NCBI GenBank assembly: GCA_030618505.1
Contig: JAUXDF010000009.1
Span: 1-20,959, forward strand
Direction: 5' to 3'
Source of the DNA: Spongiibacteraceae bacterium
GTDB lineage: Bacteria > Pseudomonadota > Gammaproteobacteria > Pseudomonadales > PIVM01
Length of the DNA: 20,959 bases
In this document: positions 1 to 6,723 of the stretch, piece by piece
Layout: each line of letters begins with the position of its first letter
Position numbering within the stretch: position 1 is the stretch's first letter
Program-made: the position numbers and the translations under genes
The notes under the pieces: generated by a model
Database searches by the model: none
Seen by the model: only the letters and a program-made list of their open reading frames with translations
Told to the model about the DNA's origin: nothing

Positions 1-2
1 AG

Positions 3-590
3 TCAAGCGACATCAGTGAATTGATTGGTGTGTGTAAAGGCGTGTTGGCCGATGGAATAGTCTGCTTTGATGAAGCGGTATTTATGTTGAAGTGGTTTGA
101 ACATCATACCGAGGTAAAAAAGGTATGGCCCGCTGAGCCACTTTATGGGGCGCTGAATGACTTTTTGGAAGATGGCATTCTGGATGAAAAAGAAGAATCT
201 CAATTAATAGAGATTCTCGAAACTATTACCGGTTCTGCGGTAGAGGTTGAATACCGTGATGGCTCGATAAACCCACAAAACCCGGCGGTTGCGCTGCCCT
301 ATACGAACCCCGAAAAAATAAGCCATGAGACCCGCAATTTTGTTCTGGCGGGTACCTTTTCTACTGGTAATCGTGGTCAATGTGAACGTCTGGTTGAGCG
401 CCTTGGGGGGAATGTTCAAAAGGCACCCTCAAAAAATACCCACTATCTAATTGTTGGCGGCGTTGGTTGCGAGAAATGGCTGCAGTCCTCCTTTGGTCGA
501 AAGATTGAAAAGGCGGTGTTATTACGCGAGGCGGGTTGCAATATCGAAATCGTTAGTGAGCAAGATTGGGTGGCGAGCTGTAGGGCTTGA
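3..590 (+). CDS. BRCT-domain protein, 5' end outside window
   Basis: The reading frame is open from the first complete codon at the window edge, with no stop before a TTG at 21, so the gene almost certainly begins upstream and this is its C-terminal part. The last ~85 residues form a BRCT domain: a hydrophobic first strand (NFVLAGTF), a Gly-Gly turn (ERLGGNV), a middle strand ending in the HYLIVGG segment, and the conserved Trp near the end (DWVASC). The preceding ~70 residues are acidic and helical (ADG, ILDEKEE), a segment I recall preceding BRCT in other small bacterial proteins and in some exonuclease-BRCT proteins. BRCT domains bind DNA ends or nicks, as in LigA, so a DNA-repair or nuclease-accessory role is inferred and not shown. 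An exonuclease domain could lie upstream of the window. No terminator follows directly; the MITE hairpins downstream may end transcription. Confidence 0.8.
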   Translation, partial: SSDISELIGVCKGVLADGIVCFDEAVFMLKWFEHHTEVKKVWPAEPLYGALNDFLEDGILDEKEESQLIEILETITGSAVEVEYRDGSINPQNPAVALPYTNPEKISHETRNFVLAGTFSTGNRGQCERLVERLGGNVQKAPSKNTHYLIVGGVGCEKWLQSSFGRKIEKAVLLREAGCNIEIVSEQDWVASCRA

Positions 591-696
591 TGCTTTAAAT
601 AAAGGCTCAAAGTATTAATATGGTAACTTCAGCATAATGAAATAGACACTCTGAACCGAATGGCACTTAGTTAAGCTGAGCTTCGCCGGCTTTGCT

Positions 697-720
697 CCCT
701 CTCCCGCTTGCGGGAGAGGG
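697..720. repeat. REP-like hairpin, left half of the MITE
   Basis: CCCTCTCCCGC at 697-707 and GCGGGAGAGGG at 710-720 form a perfect 11 bp stem with a 2-base spacer. It is followed by TTGGGGAGAGGG (721-732). This hairpin-plus-tail pattern is one I recognise as an abundant extragenic palindrome in many Proteobacteria. It may also act as a transcription barrier after the BRCT gene, but no U-tract follows. Confidence 0.75.
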
Positions 721-785
721 TTGGGGAGAGGGTGTGGATGGTTGTAGCCCTTATAATTAGCGGTTTTGCCGCGCCCTCATCCCAG

Positions 786-805
786 CCTTCTCCCCAGGGA
801 GAAGG
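786..805. repeat. REP-like hairpin, right half of the MITE, opposite orientation
   Basis: CCTTCTCCC (786-794) and GGGAGAAGG (797-805) form a perfect 9 bp stem. The adjacent GCCCTCATCCCAGCC (772-786, overlapping the stem by one base) is the reverse-complement counterpart of the GGTTGGGGAGAGGG tail seen in the left copy, so the two units face each other in the manner of a BIME. The stems have diverged from each other at two positions, so they are not a fresh duplication. Confidence 0.7.
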
Positions 806-863
806 AGCTAAAAGCCGTGATCCGGCTTAACTAAGTGCCATTCCACTCTGAACCCAATATTTT

Positions 864-940
864 CGTCATCCCCGAAGTGTTTTGTCGGGGACCCAGAGTC
901 CTGCAAACTGGATTCCGGCTAAAAGACTGCCGGAATGACG
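864..940. repeat. 77 bp palindromic intergenic repeat with two hairpins
   Basis: The outer ends CGTCATCCC and GGAATGACG are imperfect inverted repeats. Inside are two hairpins: CCCCGA (870-875) with TCGGGG (885-890), and ATTCCGGC (912-919) with GCCGGAAT (929-936), the latter a perfect 8 bp stem. The CGTCAT...CTGGATTCC...GGAATGACG layout is a dispersed repeat type I recall from many proteobacterial genomes. It begins nine bases after the direct repeat that flanks the MITE, and runs to within 33 bases of the preferred thioesterase start. Confidence 0.7.
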
Positions 941-973
941 AGCTTTGTGCCTTTGCTGAATAAGTTACTTACT

Positions 974-1411
974 ATGAAACTAAACCTATCAAAAGAACTC
1001 TCTGCTTACGCCTTTCATATTAAAACAGTGGTTCGCATGAGCGATCTTGCCGGCGGCATGCATGTAGCGAATCATACCCTTATTTCCTATATCACTGAGG
1101 CTCAATTGCAGCTGGTTGCCCAGCTGGGTTTCCCAAAATTCTATATCGATGGCGTCATGCCAATTAATAGTGGTCTTGAGATTTCCTATTTATCGGAAGC
1201 CGGTTACGGTGATGTGCTGGAAATCGGTGTTGATATCGAATGTATTCAGGAGCAGCAGTACCAGCTGCTTTTTCATGTCGAAAATACCAACACCCGCCGC
1301 TCAGTTTGTCAGGCGCGTATGTATATGAGTTTTATTGATATAGAGCAGCATCGTCGGGCGGATGTTCCGCAGGCTTTTGTTGATGCCTGGCAGAAATATA
1401 TTGGCGACTGA
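974..1411 (+). CDS. Hot-dog fold thioesterase (4HBT-like)
   Basis: This 145-residue protein has the size and layout of a single hot-dog domain acyl-CoA thioesterase. The N-terminal signature (residues 21-33, RMSDLAGGMHVAN) corresponds to the D-x-D-x-x-G-H-V-x-N region of 4HBT enzymes and keeps an Asp (D24), a His (H30) and an Asn (N33). It is followed by a long helix (HTLISYITEAQLQLVAQLG) and then the alternating beta strands (GLEISYLSEAGYGDVLEIGVDIECI). The likely role is hydrolysis of a cytosolic acyl-CoA; the substrate cannot be read from the sequence. An in-frame ATG at 935 lies inside the 77 bp palindrome and would add 13 residues unlike the family, so ATG 974 is preferred, although neither start has a good ribosome binding site. 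The gene stands alone and converges on korB. Confidence 0.8.
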   Translation: MKLNLSKELSAYAFHIKTVVRMSDLAGGMHVANHTLISYITEAQLQLVAQLGFPKFYIDGVMPINSGLEISYLSEAGYGDVLEIGVDIECIQEQQYQLLFHVENTNTRRSVCQARMYMSFIDIEQHRRADVPQAFVDAWQKYIGD

Positions 1412-1449
1412 GTGCCTTTTAATTAATGCCGGGATTTACCTCTACCTCT

Positions 1450-1603
1450 TAGTTAATGCCCATCCAGAAACAGGTAGCTTTCGAAAATTAAATCCGGCCA
1501 TAGCCAACGCAAGTCTAGCTCCTAGGCCTTTTCAAGGCCTTTAAGTCGCAAGATTTGCATTGGCCATGACCTCTTTGTTTAATTTCTGGATGGGCACTAA
1601 CTA
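1450..1603. repeat. 154 bp imperfect palindrome between convergent genes
   Basis: The end arms 1450-1470 and 1583-1603 are inverted repeats of 21 bp with one mismatch (TAGTTAATGCCCATCCAGAAA on the left). The interior is also partly self-complementary: ATAGCCAACGCAAGTCTAG on the left matches ATGGCCAATGCAAATCTTG read from the right. The centre is a perfect AGGCCTT-TTC-AAGGCCT hairpin (1524-1540). It carries no ORF of interest. The right arm includes the korB stop codon. It may be a second MITE or a large dispersed palindrome, and could end transcription from both sides. I see no target duplication. Confidence 0.65.
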
Positions 1604-2653
1604 ACGAAAACTTTCATTAATATTCTGCAAGGCCTGATTACCCGGACAGAGTTCTTTCTCAGCCAGACTATTGAGGGGTTTATTGACCGTCTCGATCATA
1701 TCATGCAAACCTTGTGACTCGGCATCCATATAAAGCAGCCCCGTGAGAATTTCGCCCTTGTTTCTTGCCGTATGCAAGGCATTCAAAGCAGACTCGCGAT
1801 CCAACGGATCCCAACCTTCCGCCAGCTTTTGCAGGTGGATAACAGAGCCATCATGCATCGTGACTTCTTTTGAACTGCCATCTTGATAGCTAGTGACTAT
1901 CTCTTTTTTCATTGGCACAAAATCAACCGTGGAAGTTGCGTCAAGATGATCCCTTACATAATCATAAGCCTTTGTTGAACCGGCATTATTATTGAATGTT
2001 ACGCAGGGTGAAACAACATCAATCAAAGCAAAACCAGGATGTGAAATCGCCGCTTTAATCAAGGGAATCAGCTGGTGTTTATCACCTGAAAAACTTCGCC
2101 CAACAAAGGATGCGCCCAACTCCAATGCCAAACTAGCCAGATCAATCGGCTCATAAATATTAACAGAGCCCGCTTTACTCTTTGAGCCTATATCTGCGGT
2201 AGCAGAATCCTGCCCTTTGGTCAGGCCATAGCAACCATTATTCATCACTATATAGACCATATTTAAATTACGACGCACAACATGAGCAAACTGCCCCATA
2301 CCAATGGATGCAGTATCACCATCGCCTGAAACACCGATATACGTCAGCTCACGGTTAGCCAGGTTTGCTCCCGTGGCCACCGAAGGCATACGCCCGTGGA
2401 CAGAATTAAAGCCGTGTGAGTTACCCAAAAAATAAGTCGGTGTTTTAGAGGAGCAGCCAATGCCTGAAATTTTTGCGATTTTATGCGGTTCTATAGACAT
2501 CTCAAAGCAGGACTGCAATATCGCGCTGCTAATTGAGTCATGACCACAACCCGCACACAAGGTAGAAAGAACGCCTTCGTAATCCTTTTTGGTGTAACCC
2601 AAATCATTACTAGGCAAGTCGGGGTGGCGAAAACTCGGTTTGATATAACTCAT
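1601..2653 (-). CDS. korB: 2-oxoacid:ferredoxin oxidoreductase beta subunit, probably 2-oxoglutarate type
   Basis: This 350-residue protein is the thiamine pyrophosphate and [4Fe-4S] subunit that decarboxylates a 2-oxoacid to the acyl-CoA. The four expected cluster cysteines are present: C33 and C36 (CAGCGH), C67 (GIGCSSK) and C217 (SPCVTFN). The TPP motif GDGDTASIGMGQF runs from residue 110 and continues to NNGCYGLTKGQ near 138-148. K70 (cluster Cys plus 3) and L144 fall where, as I recall, Sulfolobus OFOR has K49 and L123, residues tied to 2-oxoglutarate recognition; this supports a 2-oxoglutarate enzyme but does not prove it. The start overlaps the korA stop by four bases (ATGA), so the two are translationally coupled. 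The stop codon lies inside the arm of a long palindrome. Succinyl-CoA formation is the likely output. Confidence 0.92.
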   Translation of the reverse strand: MSYIKPSFRHPDLPSNDLGYTKKDYEGVLSTLCAGCGHDSISSAILQSCFEMSIEPHKIAKISGIGCSSKTPTYFLGNSHGFNSVHGRMPSVATGANLANRELTYIGVSGDGDTASIGMGQFAHVVRRNLNMVYIVMNNGCYGLTKGQDSATADIGSKSKAGSVNIYEPIDLASLALELGASFVGRSFSGDKHQLIPLIKAAISHPGFALIDVVSPCVTFNNNAGSTKAYDYVRDHLDATSTVDFVPMKKEIVTSYQDGSSKEVTMHDGSVIHLQKLAEGWDPLDRESALNALHTARNKGEILTGLLYMDAESQGLHDMIETVNKPLNSLAEKELCPGNQALQNINESFR

Positions 2654-4503
2654 TTTATACTTGCTCCGCGCTCTTTTTTACGCAGTGGAATAACATCATC
2701 TGTCGACTGATTTTTGCGAATCTGACCTTTTATATTCATCGCCGTAATTGGCATACCATCCATATTCAATACCGGCACCAGCTTTTGAGGTGATACCTCG
2801 CACTCATTAACCAGTAATGAACGTAGTTGAGCATCACGGTTCTGCTCGACAATATAAACGGTGTCATGTTTTACCAGGAAGTCTTCGACTTCGCTGTTAA
2901 AAGGGAAAGCTTTAATTCGCAAAGCGTCAATCTTCATCCCCTCCTCAACCAACATATCAATCGCTTCCAGGGAAGCATGGGTACTGGTGCCAAAGAAAAT
3001 AACACCAATATCACTACCATTCTTTCGCTGATACAACTCAGGGGGAGCAACCAAGTCCTTTGTGGTTTCCCACTTAAGCACCAGCCGCTCCATGTTTTTC
3101 ACATACTCATCGCCATCTTCGGTGTAGACAGCATATTCATCGCGAGAAGTACCACGGGTGAAAAATGCACCTTTGGTAGGATGAGTCCCCGGATAGGTGC
3201 GATAACAAATACCATCTCCATCCACATCCAGGTAGCGCCCAAAGCGCTCCATTTTATCGAGGTCTTTTGCGCTCAGCACCTTACCACGATCATAACAGCG
3301 CTCATCATCCCACTTCAAAGGGCTCGACATATTGTCATTCATGCCAAGCTCGAGGTCGCTCATGACAATCACTGGCGTTTGCAGGCGCTCGGCGAGATCA
3401 AAGGCATCGGCAGTTAATTCAAAACATTCAAGTGGCGTTGCCGGAAACAACAGTACGTGTTTAGTATCACCGTGGGAGGCATAGGCGCTGGAGACGATAT
3501 CTGATTGCTGGGAGCGTGTTGGCATCCCGGTGGATGGACCAGAGCGCTGGACATTAATCAATACCGTGGGAATTTCGGCAAAATAGGCCAAGCCCAAAAA
3601 CTCACTCATTAGCGAGACACCTGGACCACTGGTTGCCGTAAAGGAGCGCGCGCCATTCCAGTTCGCGCCAATCACCATGCCAATCGCAGATAGCTCATCT
3701 TCAGATTGCACAATGGCAAAATTTTTCTTGCCCGTACCCGGATCAATACGCAAACGGTTCGCATATTTGGCAAAGGCATCAACCACCGATGTGGAGGGTG
3801 TAATCGGATACCAGGCAGCGACACTGGCACCGGCGTAAACCGCACCCAGACCACAGGCGGCGTTACCATCCAGCAGGATAGAATCTCCCACATTGTCACG
3901 GCGCTCGACGCGAATACCGATCGGACAGTTGTAGTTTTCCTTGGCGGACTGATAGCCCATTTCCAAAGCATGTATATTAGGGGCAATCAGCTTTTCCTTA
4001 CCTTTAAACTGATCAGACACCAGATCCTTGAGCACGCAGAACTCAATATCAATCAAGGCAGCCAAAGCACCCACATAGATAACATTTTTAAATAACTGAC
4101 GCTGACGTGAGTCGGTATATTCGCGCAAGCACATCTCTGTTAAGGGGATGCCGATATAAGTGACATCTTTACGAAGCAGTGATGGGTCTATTGCTTTGGT
4201 GTTGTCGTAAACAAAATACCCCCCGGCTACCACCTCAGCAACATCCTTGACCATACTTTGCGGATTAACACAGACCATAATGTCTATGCCTGCACGACGC
4301 CCTAAATAACCCTTCTCGTTAACTCGTACTTCATACCAGGTTGGCAAACCCTGAATATTCGAGGGGAATATATTCTTCGGTGCACAGGGAATCCCCATTC
4401 GAAAAACAGCCTTGGCAAACATGTTATTCGCACTGGCAGAACCGGTGCCATTAACATTGGCAAATCTGATAACAAAATCATTTACTGCTGTTATTTTTTG
4501 CAT
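2650..4503 (-). CDS. korA: 2-oxoacid:ferredoxin oxidoreductase, fused gamma-alpha subunit
   Basis: At 617 residues this is a gamma domain (about 1-195) joined to an alpha domain (about 205-617). The alpha part has the YPITPST motif at 232-238, used to bind the 2-oxoacid and CoA, and the conserved TSGPGVSLMSEFLGLAYFAE segment followed by QRSGPSTGMPTRSQQSD. The gamma part begins with an N-G-T-G-S-A-S motif (about 18-24) in place of the G-G-Q-G typical of stand-alone gamma subunits. It pairs with the beta subunit encoded directly downstream to form the catalytic unit. ATG 4503 has a strong ribosome binding site (AGGTGGGG, 4509-4516) inside the end of the preceding gene, with which it overlaps by 13 bases. 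Fused gamma-alpha architecture is known from KorA of oxygen-tolerant KGOR enzymes. Confidence 0.92.
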   Translation of the reverse strand: MQKITAVNDFVIRFANVNGTGSASANNMFAKAVFRMGIPCAPKNIFPSNIQGLPTWYEVRVNEKGYLGRRAGIDIMVCVNPQSMVKDVAEVVAGGYFVYDNTKAIDPSLLRKDVTYIGIPLTEMCLREYTDSRQRQLFKNVIYVGALAALIDIEFCVLKDLVSDQFKGKEKLIAPNIHALEMGYQSAKENYNCPIGIRVERRDNVGDSILLDGNAACGLGAVYAGASVAAWYPITPSTSVVDAFAKYANRLRIDPGTGKKNFAIVQSEDELSAIGMVIGANWNGARSFTATSGPGVSLMSEFLGLAYFAEIPTVLINVQRSGPSTGMPTRSQQSDIVSSAYASHGDTKHVLLFPATPLECFELTADAFDLAERLQTPVIVMSDLELGMNDNMSSPLKWDDERCYDRGKVLSAKDLDKMERFGRYLDVDGDGICYRTYPGTHPTKGAFFTRGTSRDEYAVYTEDGDEYVKNMERLVLKWETTKDLVAPPELYQRKNGSDIGVIFFGTSTHASLEAIDMLVEEGMKIDALRIKAFPFNSEVEDFLVKHDTVYIVEQNRDAQLRSLLVNECEVSPQKLVPVLNMDGMPITAMNIKGQIRKNQSTDDVIPLRKKERGASIK

Positions 4504-6275
4504 GTTCGCCCCACCTGGCTCTCACTATAGAAAAATTTCTGCATATCCCACGCGGCGGTAGGGCAACGCTCTGCACACAGACCACAATGCAGACACACAT
4601 TTTCATCTTTAATCATCAGCCGTTTTGTCGGCAAGGTTTTAGATACCAGCAAATCTTGTGTTTGATTGGTGGCCGGGGCACTCAAACGCGTGCGCAAATC
4701 CTTCTCTTCCCCGTCCTCAGCAAAAGTTATACAGTCAGTAGGGCAAATATCAACACAGGCATCACACTCGATACAAAGGCTGGTAGAAAACACCGTTTGC
4801 ATATCACAATTCAGGCAACGCTCAGCCTCCTTCAGGCCAGTTGCTATATCAAAACCTAGCTCAACCTCTACCTTGTGATTCTTCAGTGCTTTTTTCTTAT
4901 CAACCAAGGGGACGATAAAACGCTGGGAATCCACCACATCATTGCCGTACAGCCACTCATGCATACCCATTTTCTGGCTGGCAATTTCAAAATTCGGAGC
5001 AGGTCGCTCCGTCACTTTCTCGCCGCGACAAAACTGATCAATAGAAATGGCTACCTGATGCCCCTGGGCCACAGCGGTAATGACGTTTTCGGGACCAAAA
5101 GCGGCATCACCACCAATAAACACCCGAGGCAGCGAGGTCTGGAAAGTCTGCTCATCAACCGCTGGCATATCCCACTTATTAAAATCAATACCAAGGTCAC
5201 GCTCTATCCAGGGAAAAGTATTCTCCTGACCAATGGCGACCAGAACATCATCACACTCCATAAAAACAGGATCTTCCCCTGTCGGCAACAATGAGCGCTT
5301 GCCCGCTTTATCGTAAACCGCTTCAACCTTCTCAAAAATCATGCCCTTTAATTTACCGTCTTCAACAACAAATTCTTTTGGCACGTGATTGTCATGAATA
5401 GGGATATCTTCATGCATCGCATCCTCTTTCTCCCAAGGGGATGCTTTCATATCAGCAAAAGGACTTCTCACCACAACTTTGACATCATCACCACCGAGAC
5501 GGCGCGCAGTTCGACAACAATCCATTGCCGTATTACCACCACCGAGCACGATTACCCGCTTACCAATACGCGAGGTATGCTCAAAGGCAACACTGGACAG
5601 CCAGTCGATACCCACATGGATATTCTCATTACCGTCCTGACGCCCAGGCAGAGCAGGCAGGTCTCGCCCCTTGGGAGCACCCGTGCCAATAAACACTGCA
5701 TCATAGGGTTTATCCAGCACTTCCTGCAGACTGGAAACATAGCTGTTAAAATGGGTAACAGCCCCCATATTGAGGATGTAGTTAACTTCTTCGTTTAACA
5801 CTACTTCAGGCAAACGAAAATCGGGAATTTGGCTGCGCATCATGCCACCAGCGGCACTTTGATCATCATAGATATCAATGCTATAACCCAGCGGCAGGAG
5901 GTCTCGAGCAACTGTCAGAGAGGCAGGCCCAGCACCAATCAAGACAATCTTCTTACCATTTTTCTTTGCTACTGCTGGCAGCAGAGCCTGAATATCACCT
6001 TTGTTATCAGCCGCGACTCGCTTTAAACGACAAATAGCAACAGGCTCCTCTTCAACTCGCCCTCGTCGACAAGCAGGCTCGCAAGGTCGGTCGCAAACTC
6101 GGCCCAATACACCGGGAAACACATTGGACTCCCAGTTGATCATATAGGCTTCGGTGTAGCGTTGCTCAGCAATCAGGCGAATATACTCCGGAACCGGAGT
6201 ATGTGCAGGGCACGCATACTGACAGTCAACGACTTTGTGGTAGTAATCCGGTCCCTGTAAGTTTGTTGGTTTCAA
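4491..6275 (-). CDS. FAD/NAD(P)/Fe-S oxidoreductase, GltD-like, electron partner of KorAB
   Basis: This 594-residue protein begins with a Fer4_20-type domain whose cysteines (C18, C22, C61, C65, C69) resemble glutamate synthase small subunit and dihydropyrimidine dehydrogenase. An FAD-binding GAGPAS motif lies at 114-119 and a second Rossmann motif, GGGNTA, at 245-250 for NAD(P). Two ferredoxin-type [4Fe-4S] motifs follow at 501-511 (CIECDACVDIC) and 561-571 (CLHCGLCAERC). It likely moves electrons from KorAB to NAD(P)+, or the reverse. This matches my memory of the third (KorC) subunit of the NADP-linked 2-oxoglutarate oxidoreductase of Azoarcus evansii. The start is TTG at 6275, chosen for the GGGAAGG ribosome site (6281-6287) five bases away. 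It is the first gene of a coupled three-gene operon. The exact acceptor is inferred. Confidence 0.88.
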   Translation of the reverse strand: MKPTNLQGPDYYHKVVDCQYACPAHTPVPEYIRLIAEQRYTEAYMINWESNVFPGVLGRVCDRPCEPACRRGRVEEEPVAICRLKRVAADNKGDIQALLPAVAKKNGKKIVLIGAGPASLTVARDLLPLGYSIDIYDDQSAAGGMMRSQIPDFRLPEVVLNEEVNYILNMGAVTHFNSYVSSLQEVLDKPYDAVFIGTGAPKGRDLPALPGRQDGNENIHVGIDWLSSVAFEHTSRIGKRVIVLGGGNTAMDCCRTARRLGGDDVKVVVRSPFADMKASPWEKEDAMHEDIPIHDNHVPKEFVVEDGKLKGMIFEKVEAVYDKAGKRSLLPTGEDPVFMECDDVLVAIGQENTFPWIERDLGIDFNKWDMPAVDEQTFQTSLPRVFIGGDAAFGPENVITAVAQGHQVAISIDQFCRGEKVTERPAPNFEIASQKMGMHEWLYGNDVVDSQRFIVPLVDKKKALKNHKVEVELGFDIATGLKEAERCLNCDMQTVFSTSLCIECDACVDICPTDCITFAEDGEEKDLRTRLSAPATNQTQDLLVSKTLPTKRLMIKDENVCLHCGLCAERCPTAAWDMQKFFYSESQVGRTCKK

Positions 6276-6337
6276 GACAGCCTTCCCGATTTTACAAATG
6301 CTATTGGGTGTTACCTGAATACTGGTTTCAGATGCAA

Positions 6338-6368
6338 ATTATATTCTTGTGCTGATGTCTGGTTTCAA
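6338..6368 (-). promoter_or_regulatory. Candidate sigma70 promoter of the kor operon
   Basis: On the minus strand TTGAAA (6363-6368) and TATAAT (6338-6343) are separated by 19 bases. The -10 box is a perfect consensus and the -35 box is five of six. The spacing is two bases longer than optimal, which would fit an activator-dependent promoter. Transcription would start about 55 bases before the TTG start codon of the first kor gene. Confidence 0.5.
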
Positions 6369-6520
6369 TACATGGATCGATATCAATTGTTGTTATTGTT
6401 ATCGCTGGCAGCAAACTGCAGGCGCCAAAATAGACAACATAAGCACAGTGGCCTAGTAAAGCATATTTGGATATAAATTTCAGCCGACAGAACAGTTTTT
6501 TGTAAGATTTCGTTATATGT

Positions 6521-6560
6521 TATTAGGACAAAATGAGCGGTATTAGGACAGAATAAGCCG
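6521..6560. promoter_or_regulatory. Two tandem 20 bp repeats, candidate activator site
   Basis: 6521-6540 and 6541-6560 are directly adjacent copies of a 20 bp unit identical at 17 positions, each starting TATTAGGACA. A third TTAGGAC lies at 6590-6596. Exact 20 bp phasing puts both copies on the same face of the helix, as with direct-repeat sites of AraC-type regulators. On the minus strand the core reads TGTCCTAATA. The site is about 150 bp upstream of the candidate kor -35 box. The regulator is unknown. Confidence 0.5.
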
Positions 6561-6697
6561 CACGACAAATGGTGCCATATCACCATAGCTTAGGACGATA
6601 TATCACGAGCGAATTAAGCGCTGGTAACCCGGCAATTTCCTTCAATTGCACAATAGTTCATGCTCACAGCACTACGCTACGCAAGACACAACAATCC

Positions 6698-6723
6698 GGG
6701 CTGCCTTCGAACTTAAGCAGCCC
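6698..6723 (-). terminator. Hairpin at the stop of the transglycosylase gene
   Basis: GGGCTGC (6698-6704) and GCAGCCC (6717-6723) form a perfect 7 bp stem that begins within the stop codon of the upstream gene. On the minus strand it is followed by GGATTGTTGTGTC, only moderately T-rich, so this is at best a weak intrinsic terminator. Confidence 0.4.

Larger units (their letters stand above)
658..843. mobile_element. 186 bp MITE-like element with 19 bp TIRs and 11 bp target duplication
   Basis: The ends are perfect inverted repeats of 19 bp: GAATGGCACTTAGTTAAGC at 658-676 and its exact reverse complement at 825-843. The 11 bp sequence CACTCTGAACC occurs immediately outside both ends (647-657 and 844-854), which is what a target-site duplication left by transposition looks like. 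There is no ORF inside. The two halves are further related as an imperfect inverted repeat, each holding a REP-like hairpin. As I recall the IS4 terminal repeat, it also contains AATG...AGTTAAG, and IS4 itself makes duplications of about 11-13 bp, so an IS4-group transposase acting in trans is the best guess. The mobile nature is well supported by the sequence; the family assignment is inference. Confidence 0.85.
6276..6722. other. 447 bp gene-free region upstream of the kor operon
   Basis: This stretch separates the 5' end of the kor operon from the 3' end of the transglycosylase gene. It holds the candidate promoter at 6338-6368, the tandem 20 bp repeats at 6521-6560, a short inverted repeat ATGGTG/CACCAT (6569-6574, 6581-6586), a third TTAGGAC (6590-6596), and the hairpin after the transglycosylase stop (6698-6723). 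Open frames here are short and end in low-complexity residues; I support no gene in it. Its length is unusual in an otherwise compact window and suggests regulation of kor. Confidence 0.7.

Noticed and set aside
935..973. Thioesterase start at ATG 935
   Set aside because: The extra 13 residues are read from the palindromic repeat and do not resemble the family; ATG 974 fits the domain.
1362..1544. Short plus-strand ORF after the thioesterase
   Set aside because: It overlaps the thioesterase end in another frame and runs through the long palindrome, with no recognisable domain or ribosome site.
2827..3417. 196-residue plus-strand ORF opposite korA
   Set aside because: It is fully antisense to the strongly supported korA coding sequence and shows no known motif.
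6383..6586. Minus-strand 67-residue ORF upstream of kor
   Set aside because: The protein is cysteine-rich without a pattern and ends in a run of Asn from a GTT/ATT repeat; it overlaps the tandem site, and I see no coding signal.
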